Under the pieces are notes generated by a model that ran no database searches, was not told the DNA's origin, and was given only the letters and a program-made list of their open reading frames with translations. Made by a program: the position numbers and the translations under genes. This document shows, piece by piece, positions 41,908-49,272 of a stretch of DNA of 64,000 nucleotides; the first letter of the stretch is position 1; each line of letters starts with the position of its first letter. The stretch spans positions 186,001-250,000 of the forward strand of contig JACKFL010000006.1 of the NCBI GenBank assembly GCA_020632495.1, in the 5' to 3' direction. Source of the DNA: Candidatus Omnitrophota bacterium. GTDB taxonomy: Bacteria; Omnitrophota; Gorgyraeia; Zapsychrales; Zapsychraceae.

Positions 41908-42017
41908 ACCCGCCTTCTCCCGACTGTTGTCAGGACTGACGGTCAGAAGAAGGCGGGTAGATAACCCTGCGAAGCTCCTCAAAAATAATTCAGGAGCGAA
42001 GCAGGGTCAAGGCTATT
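41908..42017. repeat. two further long hairpins between riboswitch terminator and receptor gene
   Basis: Hairpin one: ACCCGCCTTCT (41908-41918) with AGAAGGCGGGT (41948-41958), perfect 11-bp stem. Hairpin two: ACCCTGC-GAA-GCTCCT (about 41964-41979) with AGGAGC-GAA-GCAGGGT (about 41992-42007), 13 paired bases around a symmetric internal loop. Such CCCGCCTTC/GAAGGCGGG sequences recur as short repeats in many draft genomes of uncultured bacteria, as I recall. Confidence 0.6.
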
Positions 42018-42047
42018 CGTCCCCCAAAAACATTCCAAAAGGACCCC

Positions 42048-44063
42048 ATGAAAAGAATCCTAGTATTAACCCTCATCACACTCTGGGCCGTACCGGCCCG
42101 TGCCGAATTAATCTTCGAACATGACACCGTGGTCGTGACCGCCGACCGTTATGACCGGGAGGCCGGCCGGCGGGGAAGTTACGTCACCGTCATCAATGAA
42201 GAACAAATCGACGCCTCCACGGCGCGGACCGTTCCCGAGATTCTCGAACAAGCCGAAGGCGTGTTTGTTTCCGACAACAGCACCGCGCGCACCAGCACCG
42301 TCGACATCCGCGGCTTCGGCGACACCGCCGGGCGCAATGTTCTGGTGCTGGTCGACGGTCGCCGGCTGAACGTCATCGACAGCGGATCCGCCGACTTGGT
42401 CCAGATCCCGGTGAGCGGGATCGAACGCATCGAGGTCATCCGCGGCAGCGGTTCGATTTTGTACGGAGACAATGCCACCGGCGGGGTGGTCAACATCATC
42501 ACCAAGAAGGGTGAGGAAGGACTGCACGGGGCGGCCTCCGCGTACTACGGAAGTTATGATTCCTTCGGTCAGGATTTCCAGGTCAACGGGGCGCAGAACG
42601 GCCTGTCGTTTTTCTTTAACGCGCATCATTTCGACAAGCGCGGTTACCGCCAGCAGTCCGATGAGTTCTATAAAAACTTCAACGGCCGGCTCGATTTCGA
42701 GCCCAACGCGGCGGTGAAGGCCGGTATCCAGTACGGATTCTACGAAGATTCCTATGAACTGCCGGGCGGCCTGAATGAGGCCGAACTGGAAACCTACGGC
42801 CGGCGGGGGGTCGCCTCCAGCGAGTACGGCAACATCGCCGACACCGAGGACCAGTATCTCAAGGCATATCTGGAGATCGATCCGTTCGCCTTTGAGGAGG
42901 CCTACTTCGGACGTATCATCATCGACGGGACATGGCGCGACCGCGAGCTGTTTGATACCTTCGACGCCTTCAACCTGGATACGGAGCGCGAGGTGAAGAC
43001 CGAGGCCTTCACGGTGAAATATGTTTTCGACGGCGAACTCGCCGACCGTGAGGTCGACTTCCTGTTGGGGCTCGACAAGTCGCGCAGTTCCAGTTTCATC
43101 AACAGCACCAGTCCGTTCAGCGACGAGCGGCTGACCATTTCCAAGGATGAGTACGGTGTATTCGCCAATCTGGATCTGGAGGTGCTGGACCGCTGGTTTG
43201 TCACCGCCGGCCACCGTCATCATGAGGCGGAGTATACCTTCGACCAGCGCCTGCCCGGACCGAGTTTCACCCAGCAGGAACCGGATGTCTCGGTCACCTC
43301 GGCCAGTCTGCGTTACGAGTACGCCCAGGACAGCAATGTCTTCTTCAAGTTCGAGCAGTCGTTCCGCTTTCTGACTCCCAACGAATGGTACAATTCCTTC
43401 AGCCAGTCGTTGGACACCGATCTTGATCAGCAAAAAGGCCATTTGTTCCAGGCCGGCCTGCGGCACAGTATCGACGACATGGTCTTGCTGACGGTGACCC
43501 CGTATTGGATGGAGACGGAGAAGGAGATCTTCTACGATCCGACCATCGGGAGTTTCGGGGCGAACAGCAACTACGACGAGATCCGCCGCGTCGGCGTCGA
43601 GCTGGGAGCTCGGTTCGACCTGCTGGGACTCCTGAGCAGCCGGGATGTGCCGGAACAGCTCGACCGGTTGGAGTATTTCATGAACTATACGTATCAGAAC
43701 CCCGAGTTCACCGATGGGACTTTTGACGGGCATACCGTCCCGTGGGTGCCCGAACACCAAGCCAATATGGGACTAACCGCGCGGCTGTTCCGGCACTACC
43801 GCGTATCATTGATCGGCCGCTTTGTCGGCAGCCGGTATGTGATCAATGATCAGGCGAACACCTTACCCAAGGCGAAGAGCTATGCGGTGGCAGACCTCAA
43901 GTTGTCCTATGAGCGGGATCATGTCGAAGTGTTTGCTTCCGTGAACAATCTCTTCGACAAGAAATACAACACGTACGAAGCGACCAACACCTCCCAAACC
44001 GTCCGCGACGTCTTTCCGGCGGCGGAGAAGAACTTTATGGCGGGAATGGTGTTTAAGTTTTAG
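42048..44063 (+). CDS. btuB: TonB-dependent outer-membrane receptor, BtuB-like
   Basis: 671 residues. Signal peptide (WAVPARA), a plug domain ~20-150 (VVVTADRYDREAGRRGSYVTVI, VDIRGFGDTAGRNVLVLVDGRRLN, IERIEVIRGSGSILYGDNATGGVVNIITKKG), then a 22-stranded barrel ending in Phe (AGMVFKF). Placed behind a cobalamin riboswitch, so it should import cobalamin across the outer membrane with TonB energy, and be shut down when B12 is plentiful. Specificity for cobalamin rests on the riboswitch and neighbours, not on residues. Confidence 0.9.
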   Translation: MKRILVLTLITLWAVPARAELIFEHDTVVVTADRYDREAGRRGSYVTVINEEQIDASTARTVPEILEQAEGVFVSDNSTARTSTVDIRGFGDTAGRNVLVLVDGRRLNVIDSGSADLVQIPVSGIERIEVIRGSGSILYGDNATGGVVNIITKKGEEGLHGAASAYYGSYDSFGQDFQVNGAQNGLSFFFNAHHFDKRGYRQQSDEFYKNFNGRLDFEPNAAVKAGIQYGFYEDSYELPGGLNEAELETYGRRGVASSEYGNIADTEDQYLKAYLEIDPFAFEEAYFGRIIIDGTWRDRELFDTFDAFNLDTEREVKTEAFTVKYVFDGELADREVDFLLGLDKSRSSSFINSTSPFSDERLTISKDEYGVFANLDLEVLDRWFVTAGHRHHEAEYTFDQRLPGPSFTQQEPDVSVTSASLRYEYAQDSNVFFKFEQSFRFLTPNEWYNSFSQSLDTDLDQQKGHLFQAGLRHSIDDMVLLTVTPYWMETEKEIFYDPTIGSFGANSNYDEIRRVGVELGARFDLLGLLSSRDVPEQLDRLEYFMNYTYQNPEFTDGTFDGHTVPWVPEHQANMGLTARLFRHYRVSLIGRFVGSRYVINDQANTLPKAKSYAVADLKLSYERDHVEVFASVNNLFDKKYNTYEATNTSQTVRDVFPAAEKNFMAGMVFKF

Positions 44064-44070
44064 CGGATTT

Positions 44071-44226
44071 CAGCGGACAGCGTTCAGCGGTGAGCGTCGA
44101 GGGTTCAAGCGGCGCCATTTGGGAATAGCAGGCAGAGATGAGAGTCCAAGCAAGGACATCCATTCCGCAACTGTTCGCTGACCCCTTATCCCTTTCTGGC
44201 CTCCAGCCGCTGAACGCTGACCGCTG
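44071..44226. repeat. palindromic MITE-like intergenic element, second copy
   Basis: CAGCGGACAGCGTTCAGCGGTG (44071-44092) and its inverted partner at 44205-44226 agree at 19 of 22 positions. The arms share the AGCGGTGAGCG/CGCTGAACGCTG motifs with the element at 40965-41128. It starts 8 nt after the receptor gene and ends 18 nt before the mini-protein gene at 44245. Confidence 0.65.
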
Positions 44227-44244
44227 GAAATACGCCGTTATCTT

Positions 44245-44415
44245 ATGGAAAACCTTCCGCTTATCCCAGGCCAGGACTATCTCATCGACCCGCAGGGCCG
44301 GTTTGTGTTTACGCGGGAATATCTGCTGCGGCGCGGGTTTTGCTGCGAGAGCGGTTGCCGGAACTGTCCGTATGAGGGCAAGCGGCAGGCTACGGGTGAA
44401 TCGGAAATGCCATAG
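44245..44415 (+). CDS. DUF5522 family Cys-rich mini-protein
   Basis: 56 residues, too short for many gene callers. The family pattern is plain: GQDYLIDPQGRFVFTREYLLRRGFC then CESGCRNCPYEGK, with four cysteines (CC-x3-C-x2-C) that could hold a metal or cluster. DUF5522 proteins are widespread and uncharacterised. It lies between the BtuB-like receptor and the DUF71/BtuF pair. No clear ribosome-binding sequence. The palindromic element just upstream may have separated it from btuB. Confidence 0.78.
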   Translation: MENLPLIPGQDYLIDPQGRFVFTREYLLRRGFCCESGCRNCPYEGKRQATGESEMP

Positions 44416-44432
44416 GAGAGTGTCCGGCAGAT

Positions 44433-44461
44433 TTGACAAACCATATCAATTAAGCTGTAAT
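44433..44461 (+). promoter_or_regulatory. sigma70-type promoter TTGACA-17-TGTAAT
   Basis: TTGACA (44433-44438), 17-nt spacer, TGTAAT (44456-44461). It drives the DUF71 gene at 44508. A 12-codon frame (44473-44511, product MNVVILIQMDNP) starts about 5 nt after the predicted start site and overlaps the DUF71 ATG as ATGA, a possible coupled leader. Confidence 0.6.
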
Positions 44462-44507
44462 ACGGTTGTTGAATGAATGTCGTTATTCTTATTCAGATGG
44501 ATAACCC

Positions 44508-45242
44508 ATGAGTCCCGATGCCATCTTTCACTGGAGCGGGGGCAAGGATTCGGCACTGGCTTTGCGACAGATCCGGCAGACCCGCTCACATTCCATTAAA
44601 TACTTGCTGACCAGCGTCAATCCGCAGTTTCAGCGCGTGTCGATGCACGGCGTCCGCGTGGAACTCTTGAAGCGTCAAGCCGCGGCGGTCGGTATCCCGC
44701 TGCGCATCCTGGAGGTCCCGCCGGTGCCGACGATGGAGGTGTATAATGCGGCGATGCGCACGATGCTGGCGCGTTTCGTCCGGGAAGACGGGATCGGTTG
44801 TTCGATCTTCGGCGATATCTTTCTCGAAGATCTGCGCGATTACCGGCTGGGAGAACTGGCCAAGGTCCCGATGACCGGAGTCTTTCCGATCTGGCAGCGT
44901 CCGACACAAGAGTTGATGGCCGAGTTTATTGCCGCCGGATTCAAGGCGGTGACGGTGTGCGTGAATGACCGGGTCCTGGATGAGAGTTTTGTGGGAAGGG
45001 AGGTCGACGCGGCCTTTGTGGCCGATCTGCCGGCCGGCGTGGACCCGTGCGGGGAGAACGGCGAGTTCCATACGTTTGTCTATGACGGCCCCATCTTCCG
45101 CGAACCCGTCCCGGTAAGAACGGGTGAGAAGGTCCACCGCTGCTATCGGCCGGCAGCCGCGGACACGGACGGAGGTGACGGCCACGGCCGCAGCGAGGTC
45201 GACAACGGATTTTGGTATTGTGATTTGCTGCCAAAGGAGTAG
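44508..45242 (+). CDS. DUF71/COG2102 ATP-pyrophosphatase, B12-associated branch
   Basis: 244 residues. N-type ATP pyrophosphatase P-loop SGGKDSALAL at the N-terminus, DUF71 features GIGCSIFGDIFLEDLRDYR and VDPCGENGEFHTFVYDGP. In eukaryotes and archaea the family makes diphthamide (diphthine-ammonia ligase). Comparative genomics (de Crecy-Lagard and colleagues) proposed that a bacterial branch takes part in B12 salvage, because it sits beside btu genes. Here it lies next to a BtuF-like gene and downstream of a riboswitch-controlled receptor, which fits. The exact reaction is unknown. Confidence 0.88.
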   Translation: MSPDAIFHWSGGKDSALALRQIRQTRSHSIKYLLTSVNPQFQRVSMHGVRVELLKRQAAAVGIPLRILEVPPVPTMEVYNAAMRTMLARFVREDGIGCSIFGDIFLEDLRDYRLGELAKVPMTGVFPIWQRPTQELMAEFIAAGFKAVTVCVNDRVLDESFVGREVDAAFVADLPAGVDPCGENGEFHTFVYDGPIFREPVPVRTGEKVHRCYRPAAADTDGGDGHGRSEVDNGFWYCDLLPKE

Positions 45243-45254
45243 AATAGTCAAGTT

Positions 45255-46172
45255 ATGAGAATCGTATCTTTAATCGCCAGTGCCACCGAAATCATCTGCG
45301 CGCTGGGTTTTCAGGATAATTTGGTCGGCCGTTCACATGAATGCGACTATCCCGCCGGGATCGAGAATCTGCCCGCGTTGAGCGCGCCGAAGATCGATGT
45401 CCACGGGGCCAGCGCGGAGATCGACCGTCGGGTGAAGGACGTAGTCCGGGAGGGATTATCGGTATACGATGTCGATGCGGACCTCTTGAAGGCGCTGAAA
45501 CCCGACGTGATCGTCACCCAGGACCAGTGCGAGGTCTGCGCGGTGAGCCTCCATGATGTGGAGGAAGCGGTGGCCGAGTGGACGGGCAGCCGGCCGGTGA
45601 TCGTCTCTTTGAAGCCGGAATCCATGCACGATGTCTGGCAGGACATCCGCCGTGTGTCCGACGCGCTGCGCTGCCGGGAGCGGGCCGAGGCCTTGATCCT
45701 GGAGATTCAGAAAGAGATGGAAGAGATCTCCGCCGAGTGCGAAGGGCTTGTCCCGCCTTTAAACGTCGCCTGTATCGAATGGGTCGATCCGCTGATGGCC
45801 GCCGGCAACTGGGTGCCGGAGATGGTTCACCTGTTACACGCACGCTGTTCCTTCGGCGCGCCGGGGGAACATTCGAAGTACATCACCTGGGAAGATATTG
45901 TCAAGAAAGACCCCAACGTGATCATCACCATGCCCTGCGGTTTTGACGTCGCGCGCACCCTGCAGGATATCCCGATCCTCAGCGGCAAGCCGGAATGGTC
46001 TGACCTGAAGGCGGTCCGCCACGGCCGCGTTTATGTCACTGACGGCAACCAATACTTCAACCGCCCGGGCCCCCGCCTGCGCGAATCCCTCCAGATGATG
46101 GCCGAAATGTGCTACCCCGGCCGCTTTTCCTTCGGATTTGAAGGGAAGGGGTGGCAGAAGCTGGGGGACTGA
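45255..46172 (+). CDS. BtuF-like cobalamin-binding protein without signal peptide
   Basis: 305 residues, class III periplasmic-binding fold: RIVSLIASATEIICALG, LVGRSHECDYP, PDVIVTQDQCEVCAV, PNVIITMPCGFD. The chain begins directly with the first beta strand and has no export signal, so it is predicted to be cytoplasmic, unlike classical BtuF. The CEVC pair is typical of this COG0614 branch. It follows the DUF71 gene by 12 nt. No BtuC or BtuD gene is in the window. It may sequester or hand over corrinoids inside the cell. Confidence 0.88.
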   Translation: MRIVSLIASATEIICALGFQDNLVGRSHECDYPAGIENLPALSAPKIDVHGASAEIDRRVKDVVREGLSVYDVDADLLKALKPDVIVTQDQCEVCAVSLHDVEEAVAEWTGSRPVIVSLKPESMHDVWQDIRRVSDALRCRERAEALILEIQKEMEEISAECEGLVPPLNVACIEWVDPLMAAGNWVPEMVHLLHARCSFGAPGEHSKYITWEDIVKKDPNVIITMPCGFDVARTLQDIPILSGKPEWSDLKAVRHGRVYVTDGNQYFNRPGPRLRESLQMMAEMCYPGRFSFGFEGKGWQKLGD

Positions 46173-46206
46173 TCCTCCACCCCCGGCGCGTCTATCTTTT
46201 CTTACT

Positions 46207-46221
46207 GTTCAAAAATTGTAC
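46207..46221. promoter_or_regulatory. upstream dyad GTTCAA-AAA-TTGTAC
   Basis: A 15-bp near-palindrome matching the one at 46348-46362 (five of six half-site positions symmetric). It lies 141 bp upstream of it, in the gene-free 46173-46405 stretch. Possible second binding site for the winged-helix regulator. Confidence 0.45.
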
Positions 46222-46312
46222 ATACTTTGTGCCTAATCTTTAGGCAGCGTGCAAGTTTATTAACTGCAGTGTATTACATAAAACTGACTATCCGTTTTCG
46301 CTGCCTTTTATC

Positions 46313-46340
46313 TTGACAGAAAACACCGCCTCTCTATAAT
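46313..46340 (+). promoter_or_regulatory. consensus promoter TTGACA-16-TATAAT of the regulator/glycan operon
   Basis: Both hexamers are perfect: TTGACA at 46313-46318 and TATAAT at 46335-46340. It is the best sigma70-type promoter in the window. The start site would fall at about 46347, on the edge of the dyad at 46348-46362. Confidence 0.8.
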
Positions 46341-46347
46341 TGTATAT

Positions 46348-46362
46348 GTTCAACAATTGAAC
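46348..46362. promoter_or_regulatory. operator-like perfect dyad GTTCAA-CAA-TTGAAC
   Basis: Perfect 6-bp arms around a 3-bp centre, placed across the transcription start of the winged-helix gene. That is where an autorepressor would bind. A near copy lies at 46207. Confidence 0.6.
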
Positions 46363-46405
46363 GAATCCACCCCTCAACCTCAAAATTCTTCAATTCGAGG
46401 CCTTT

Positions 46406-46945
46406 TTGGACGAGCGCGAATTTGAACTGATTAATATTCTCGGCAAGCAGCTGGGCTCCAATCAGCGGGACCTGTCCCGGCAGATGGACCTGTCTTTGGG
46501 CATGGTGAATATGCTCATTCGGCGGCTGATTTCCAAGGGCTATATCCGCATGGACCGGCTGAACAAGCGTAATGTACGCTATATCCTCACCCCCAAGGGA
46601 ATCTCCGAGAAGATGCGCAAGTCGGTCAAATATACCCTCAATACGATCAATTCGATCGGCCTCATCAAAGATAACCTGCGTGAATTGCTCGTGAATCTTT
46701 ACAAAAAGGGACATCGCACGTTTTACAATTACAGCCAGGCCGATCTGACGCTGTTGGTGGAAAAGGCCTTTCACGAGGCCCGCCTGAAAGACGCCGCCAT
46801 CCATCATCTTGATGACTTTCCACAGGAAGAGCTGGATGGTTTTTTATTGACCGGATTTGAGAATCTGGCCCTGGGAGAGTATCCTCGCGAAAAACAACTC
46901 GATCTGCTAACGGAAATCGCCAAGACGGACTTGGCCAACCTCTAG
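46406..46945 (+). CDS. winged-helix (MarR-like) transcription regulator
   Basis: 179 residues from a TTG start with GAGG 5 nt upstream. There is no better in-frame start. N-terminal winged helix: LINILGKQLGSNQRDLSRQMDLSLGMVNMLIRRLISKGYIRM, wing with NVRYILTPKG. The ~110-residue C-terminal part is helical and unassigned. It stands at the head of a ~17-kb surface-glycan operon, under a consensus promoter overlapped by a perfect dyad, so autoregulation and control of the cluster are likely. Similar regulators lead glycan loci in other phyla, as I recall. Confidence 0.85.
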   Translation: MDEREFELINILGKQLGSNQRDLSRQMDLSLGMVNMLIRRLISKGYIRMDRLNKRNVRYILTPKGISEKMRKSVKYTLNTINSIGLIKDNLRELLVNLYKKGHRTFYNYSQADLTLLVEKAFHEARLKDAAIHHLDDFPQEELDGFLLTGFENLALGEYPREKQLDLLTEIAKTDLANL

Positions 46946-46962
46946 AAAGGCTTGGAATTATC

Positions 46963-47559
46963 ATGAGCGAAATACCCGCCAGCGACTACAAAGACCTTCG
47001 GACACTCTTGGCCGGCGAGAAGCAAAAAGGAGTGGTCATATGGCTGACCGGTTTTTCCGGTGCCGGCAAGTCCACTGTCGCCGAGAAGTTGTCGACGATC
47101 ATGACGGAGAACGGCAACAAGACCTACATACTGGACGGTGATAAAATCCGCACCGGCTTGTGCTCGGACCTCGGATTTTCACCGGAGGATCGCACTGAGA
47201 ATATCCGCCGGATCGGCGAGGTCGCCAAACTGTTCAGTAACACCGGTATTATTACCATTGTGGCATTCATTTCCCCGTACCGCAGCGACCGGGACCGTGT
47301 CCGCACCATTTTAAAAACGGGTGAGTTTATTGAGGTGTTTGTCGACTGCCCGATCGAGGAATGCGAACGCCGCGACCCGAAAGGGCTCTACAAACGGGCC
47401 CGGGCCGGAGAGATCCCGCAGTTCACCGGGATCAGCGCCCCATACGAACCGCCCGCGAAGCCGGAGATTCATCTGCGCACTAAGGAGCATACCGTCGAGG
47501 AATGCGCGCATTCCATCATTGAATACTTAAAACAAAAACGGATCGTGGGAGGGGTGTAG
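46963..47559 (+). CDS. cysC: adenylyl-sulfate (APS) kinase
   Basis: 198 residues. Phosphorylates APS to PAPS. Walker A GFSGAGKST (~residue 30), APS-binding region LDGDKIRTGLCSDLGFS, DRTENIRRIGEVAKLF, FISPYRSDRDRVR, and VFVDCPIEECERRDPKGLYKRA. No sulfate adenylyltransferase is adjacent. Placement in a glycan cluster suggests sulfation of a sugar, or a CysC-like kinase for another nucleotide-linked acid. The next gene begins directly after the stop. Confidence 0.93.
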   Translation: MSEIPASDYKDLRTLLAGEKQKGVVIWLTGFSGAGKSTVAEKLSTIMTENGNKTYILDGDKIRTGLCSDLGFSPEDRTENIRRIGEVAKLFSNTGIITIVAFISPYRSDRDRVRTILKTGEFIEVFVDCPIEECERRDPKGLYKRARAGEIPQFTGISAPYEPPAKPEIHLRTKEHTVEECAHSIIEYLKQKRIVGGV

Positions 47560-48264
47560 TTGGAGATCGCGGTTATCATTCAGGCTCGGATGAATTCGCG
47601 ACGACTGCCGGGCAAGGTGTTAAAGGAAGTCCGCGGTAAGCCGATGCTGCAGTATACGATCGATCGTCTGGGGCAGAGTATTCACGACCTGCGGCTTATC
47701 CTCGCGACATCCGACGAAGACAGCGACGATCCCGTGGCCGCTTACGGAAAAGGTAACGGGCTCGAGGTTTTCCGCGGGGAGCTGGAGGATGTGGCCGGAC
47801 GTTATGCCGCCCTTGTCAGAAAATATGACCTGCCGGCATTTGTGCGTGTGACCGGGGACAGCCCGTTGATCGATAGCCAGCTGATAGATGCCGGCCTCGA
47901 CAGCTTCGCAACGGGACAGTTCGATATGGTCACCAATGTGTATCCGCGCAGCTTTCCCAAGGGGCAGAGCTTCGAGGTGCTCTCGGCGGAAGTCTTTCTG
48001 GAGGCGCTGCCGCGGATGGCGGAGCCGGGAGATCGGGAACACATCACACAGTATTTTTACCGCCATGCCGACCGGTACCGGATTTACAATGTCGCGTCCA
48101 ATACCGGGAATTTCGCCGCAGAGAATCTCTCCGTCGATACGGCGGACGACTTTGAACGCTTCCGGCAGCTTATGAACGACCCGGACCGGCCGGTGATGGA
48201 CTACGGCTGGGAAGAAATCCTGCGTCTTTACAAGGGACTGAATTCGCATGAGTGTGCAAACTAA
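47560..48264 (+). CDS. SpsF-type cytidylyltransferase
   Basis: 234 residues, TTG start abutting the cysC stop. Nucleotidyltransferase entry IIQARMNSRRLPGKVLKEVRGKPMLQY, then ATSDEDSDD, FRGELEDVAGRY and FVRVTGDSPLID. SpsF-like enzymes resemble CMP-sugar and 3-deoxy-sugar-acid cytidylyltransferases and commonly sit in nonulosonic acid clusters. It is the only candidate here for making a CMP-activated sugar. Overlaps the next gene by 17 nt. Confidence 0.9.
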   Translation: MEIAVIIQARMNSRRLPGKVLKEVRGKPMLQYTIDRLGQSIHDLRLILATSDEDSDDPVAAYGKGNGLEVFRGELEDVAGRYAALVRKYDLPAFVRVTGDSPLIDSQLIDAGLDSFATGQFDMVTNVYPRSFPKGQSFEVLSAEVFLEALPRMAEPGDREHITQYFYRHADRYRIYNVASNTGNFAAENLSVDTADDFERFRQLMNDPDRPVMDYGWEEILRLYKGLNSHECAN

Positions 48265-49261
48265 ACCGCTAAAAGTCGGTGTCATCGGCCTGGGCGTCGG
48301 CCAGGCACATGTGGAGGCTTACGACCGGCATCCGCAGGTCAATATTTTCGCACTGTGCGACCTGGCTGAAGAGAAGCGGGCCTGGGCGCTGGAAAGCTAT
48401 CCCGAGGCGGGTTTTACTTCATCGGCCGAGGAGATCTTGACGGATCCGCGCATCGACGTCGTCTCGATATGTTCATACGATGATATCCATTACGAACAGA
48501 TCATGCTGGCTCTTGAACACAACAAGCATGTCTTTGTCGAAAAACCTTTGTGCCTGAAGTCCGAGCATGCTCGTGACATCCGGCGCGCGTTGGACGAGAA
48601 ACCACACCTGAAGATTTCCTCCAATTTGATCCTGCGCAAATGCCCGCGTTTTATCGCACTGCGCGAAAAGATCCTGGCCGGGGACTTCGGAGAATTGTTC
48701 TGTATCGAAGGCGACTACAACTACGGTCGGTTGTGGAAGGTCACCGAAGGCTGGCGCGGCCAACTGGAATTTTATTCGATCGTCCTCGGCGGCGGGGTAC
48801 ACATCATTGATTTGTTCTTATGGCTGACCGGATCGCGCGTCAAGGAAGTGACCGCTTACGGGAATCAGATCGCTTCACGCGGGACCCAGTTTCGTTATCC
48901 GGACCTGGTCAGCGCGATCTTGCAGTTTGAAAATGGCATGACGGGGAAGCTCACCGTCAATTACGGCTGCATGCAGCCGCATTTTCACAACCTGATGATT
49001 TACGGGACCGGGGCAACCTATGTAAATGACCTGGAATACGGCAGACTGTATACTTCGCGCGATCCGCTGCAACCGTTCACGAAAATGACCCAGCCGTATC
49101 CCGGTGTGCACAAAGGCGACCTGCTTGACGATTTCATCGCGGCGATCGGCGAGGACCGGGAACCGCAGATTACCAAAACCGATATTTTCGACGCGATTTC
49201 CATTTGTCTGGCCATTGAGAAATCTATTAACCACGGCCCGGTGGCCGTGGATTACATCTGA
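48248..49261 (+). CDS. Gfo/Idh/MocA family oxidoreductase
   Basis: 337 residues. NAD(P)-binding Rossmann VGVIGLGVGQAHVEAY, then the EKP motif VFVEKPLCLKSEHARD, where Lys is catalytic. Acts on nucleotide-linked sugars or inositols. In glycan clusters such enzymes often oxidise C3 ahead of a DegT aminotransferase, and a DegT gene follows directly. The substrate is inferred from that neighbour only. Confidence 0.92.
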   Translation: MSVQTKPLKVGVIGLGVGQAHVEAYDRHPQVNIFALCDLAEEKRAWALESYPEAGFTSSAEEILTDPRIDVVSICSYDDIHYEQIMLALEHNKHVFVEKPLCLKSEHARDIRRALDEKPHLKISSNLILRKCPRFIALREKILAGDFGELFCIEGDYNYGRLWKVTEGWRGQLEFYSIVLGGGVHIIDLFLWLTGSRVKEVTAYGNQIASRGTQFRYPDLVSAILQFENGMTGKLTVNYGCMQPHFHNLMIYGTGATYVNDLEYGRLYTSRDPLQPFTKMTQPYPGVHKGDLLDDFIAAIGEDREPQITKTDIFDAISICLAIEKSINHGPVAVDYI

Positions 49262-49272
49262 GAGGAGCAAAT

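Noticed and set aside
41757..42124. Short frames within the riboswitch and following hairpins
   Set aside because: The interval is explained by the cobalamin riboswitch core, its terminator and two hairpins. The frames are incidental.
44138..44476. 112-codon frame overlapping the DUF5522 gene
   Set aside because: Arg-rich product without family features, in another frame over the recognisable CC-x3-C-x2-C mini-protein at 44245-44415.
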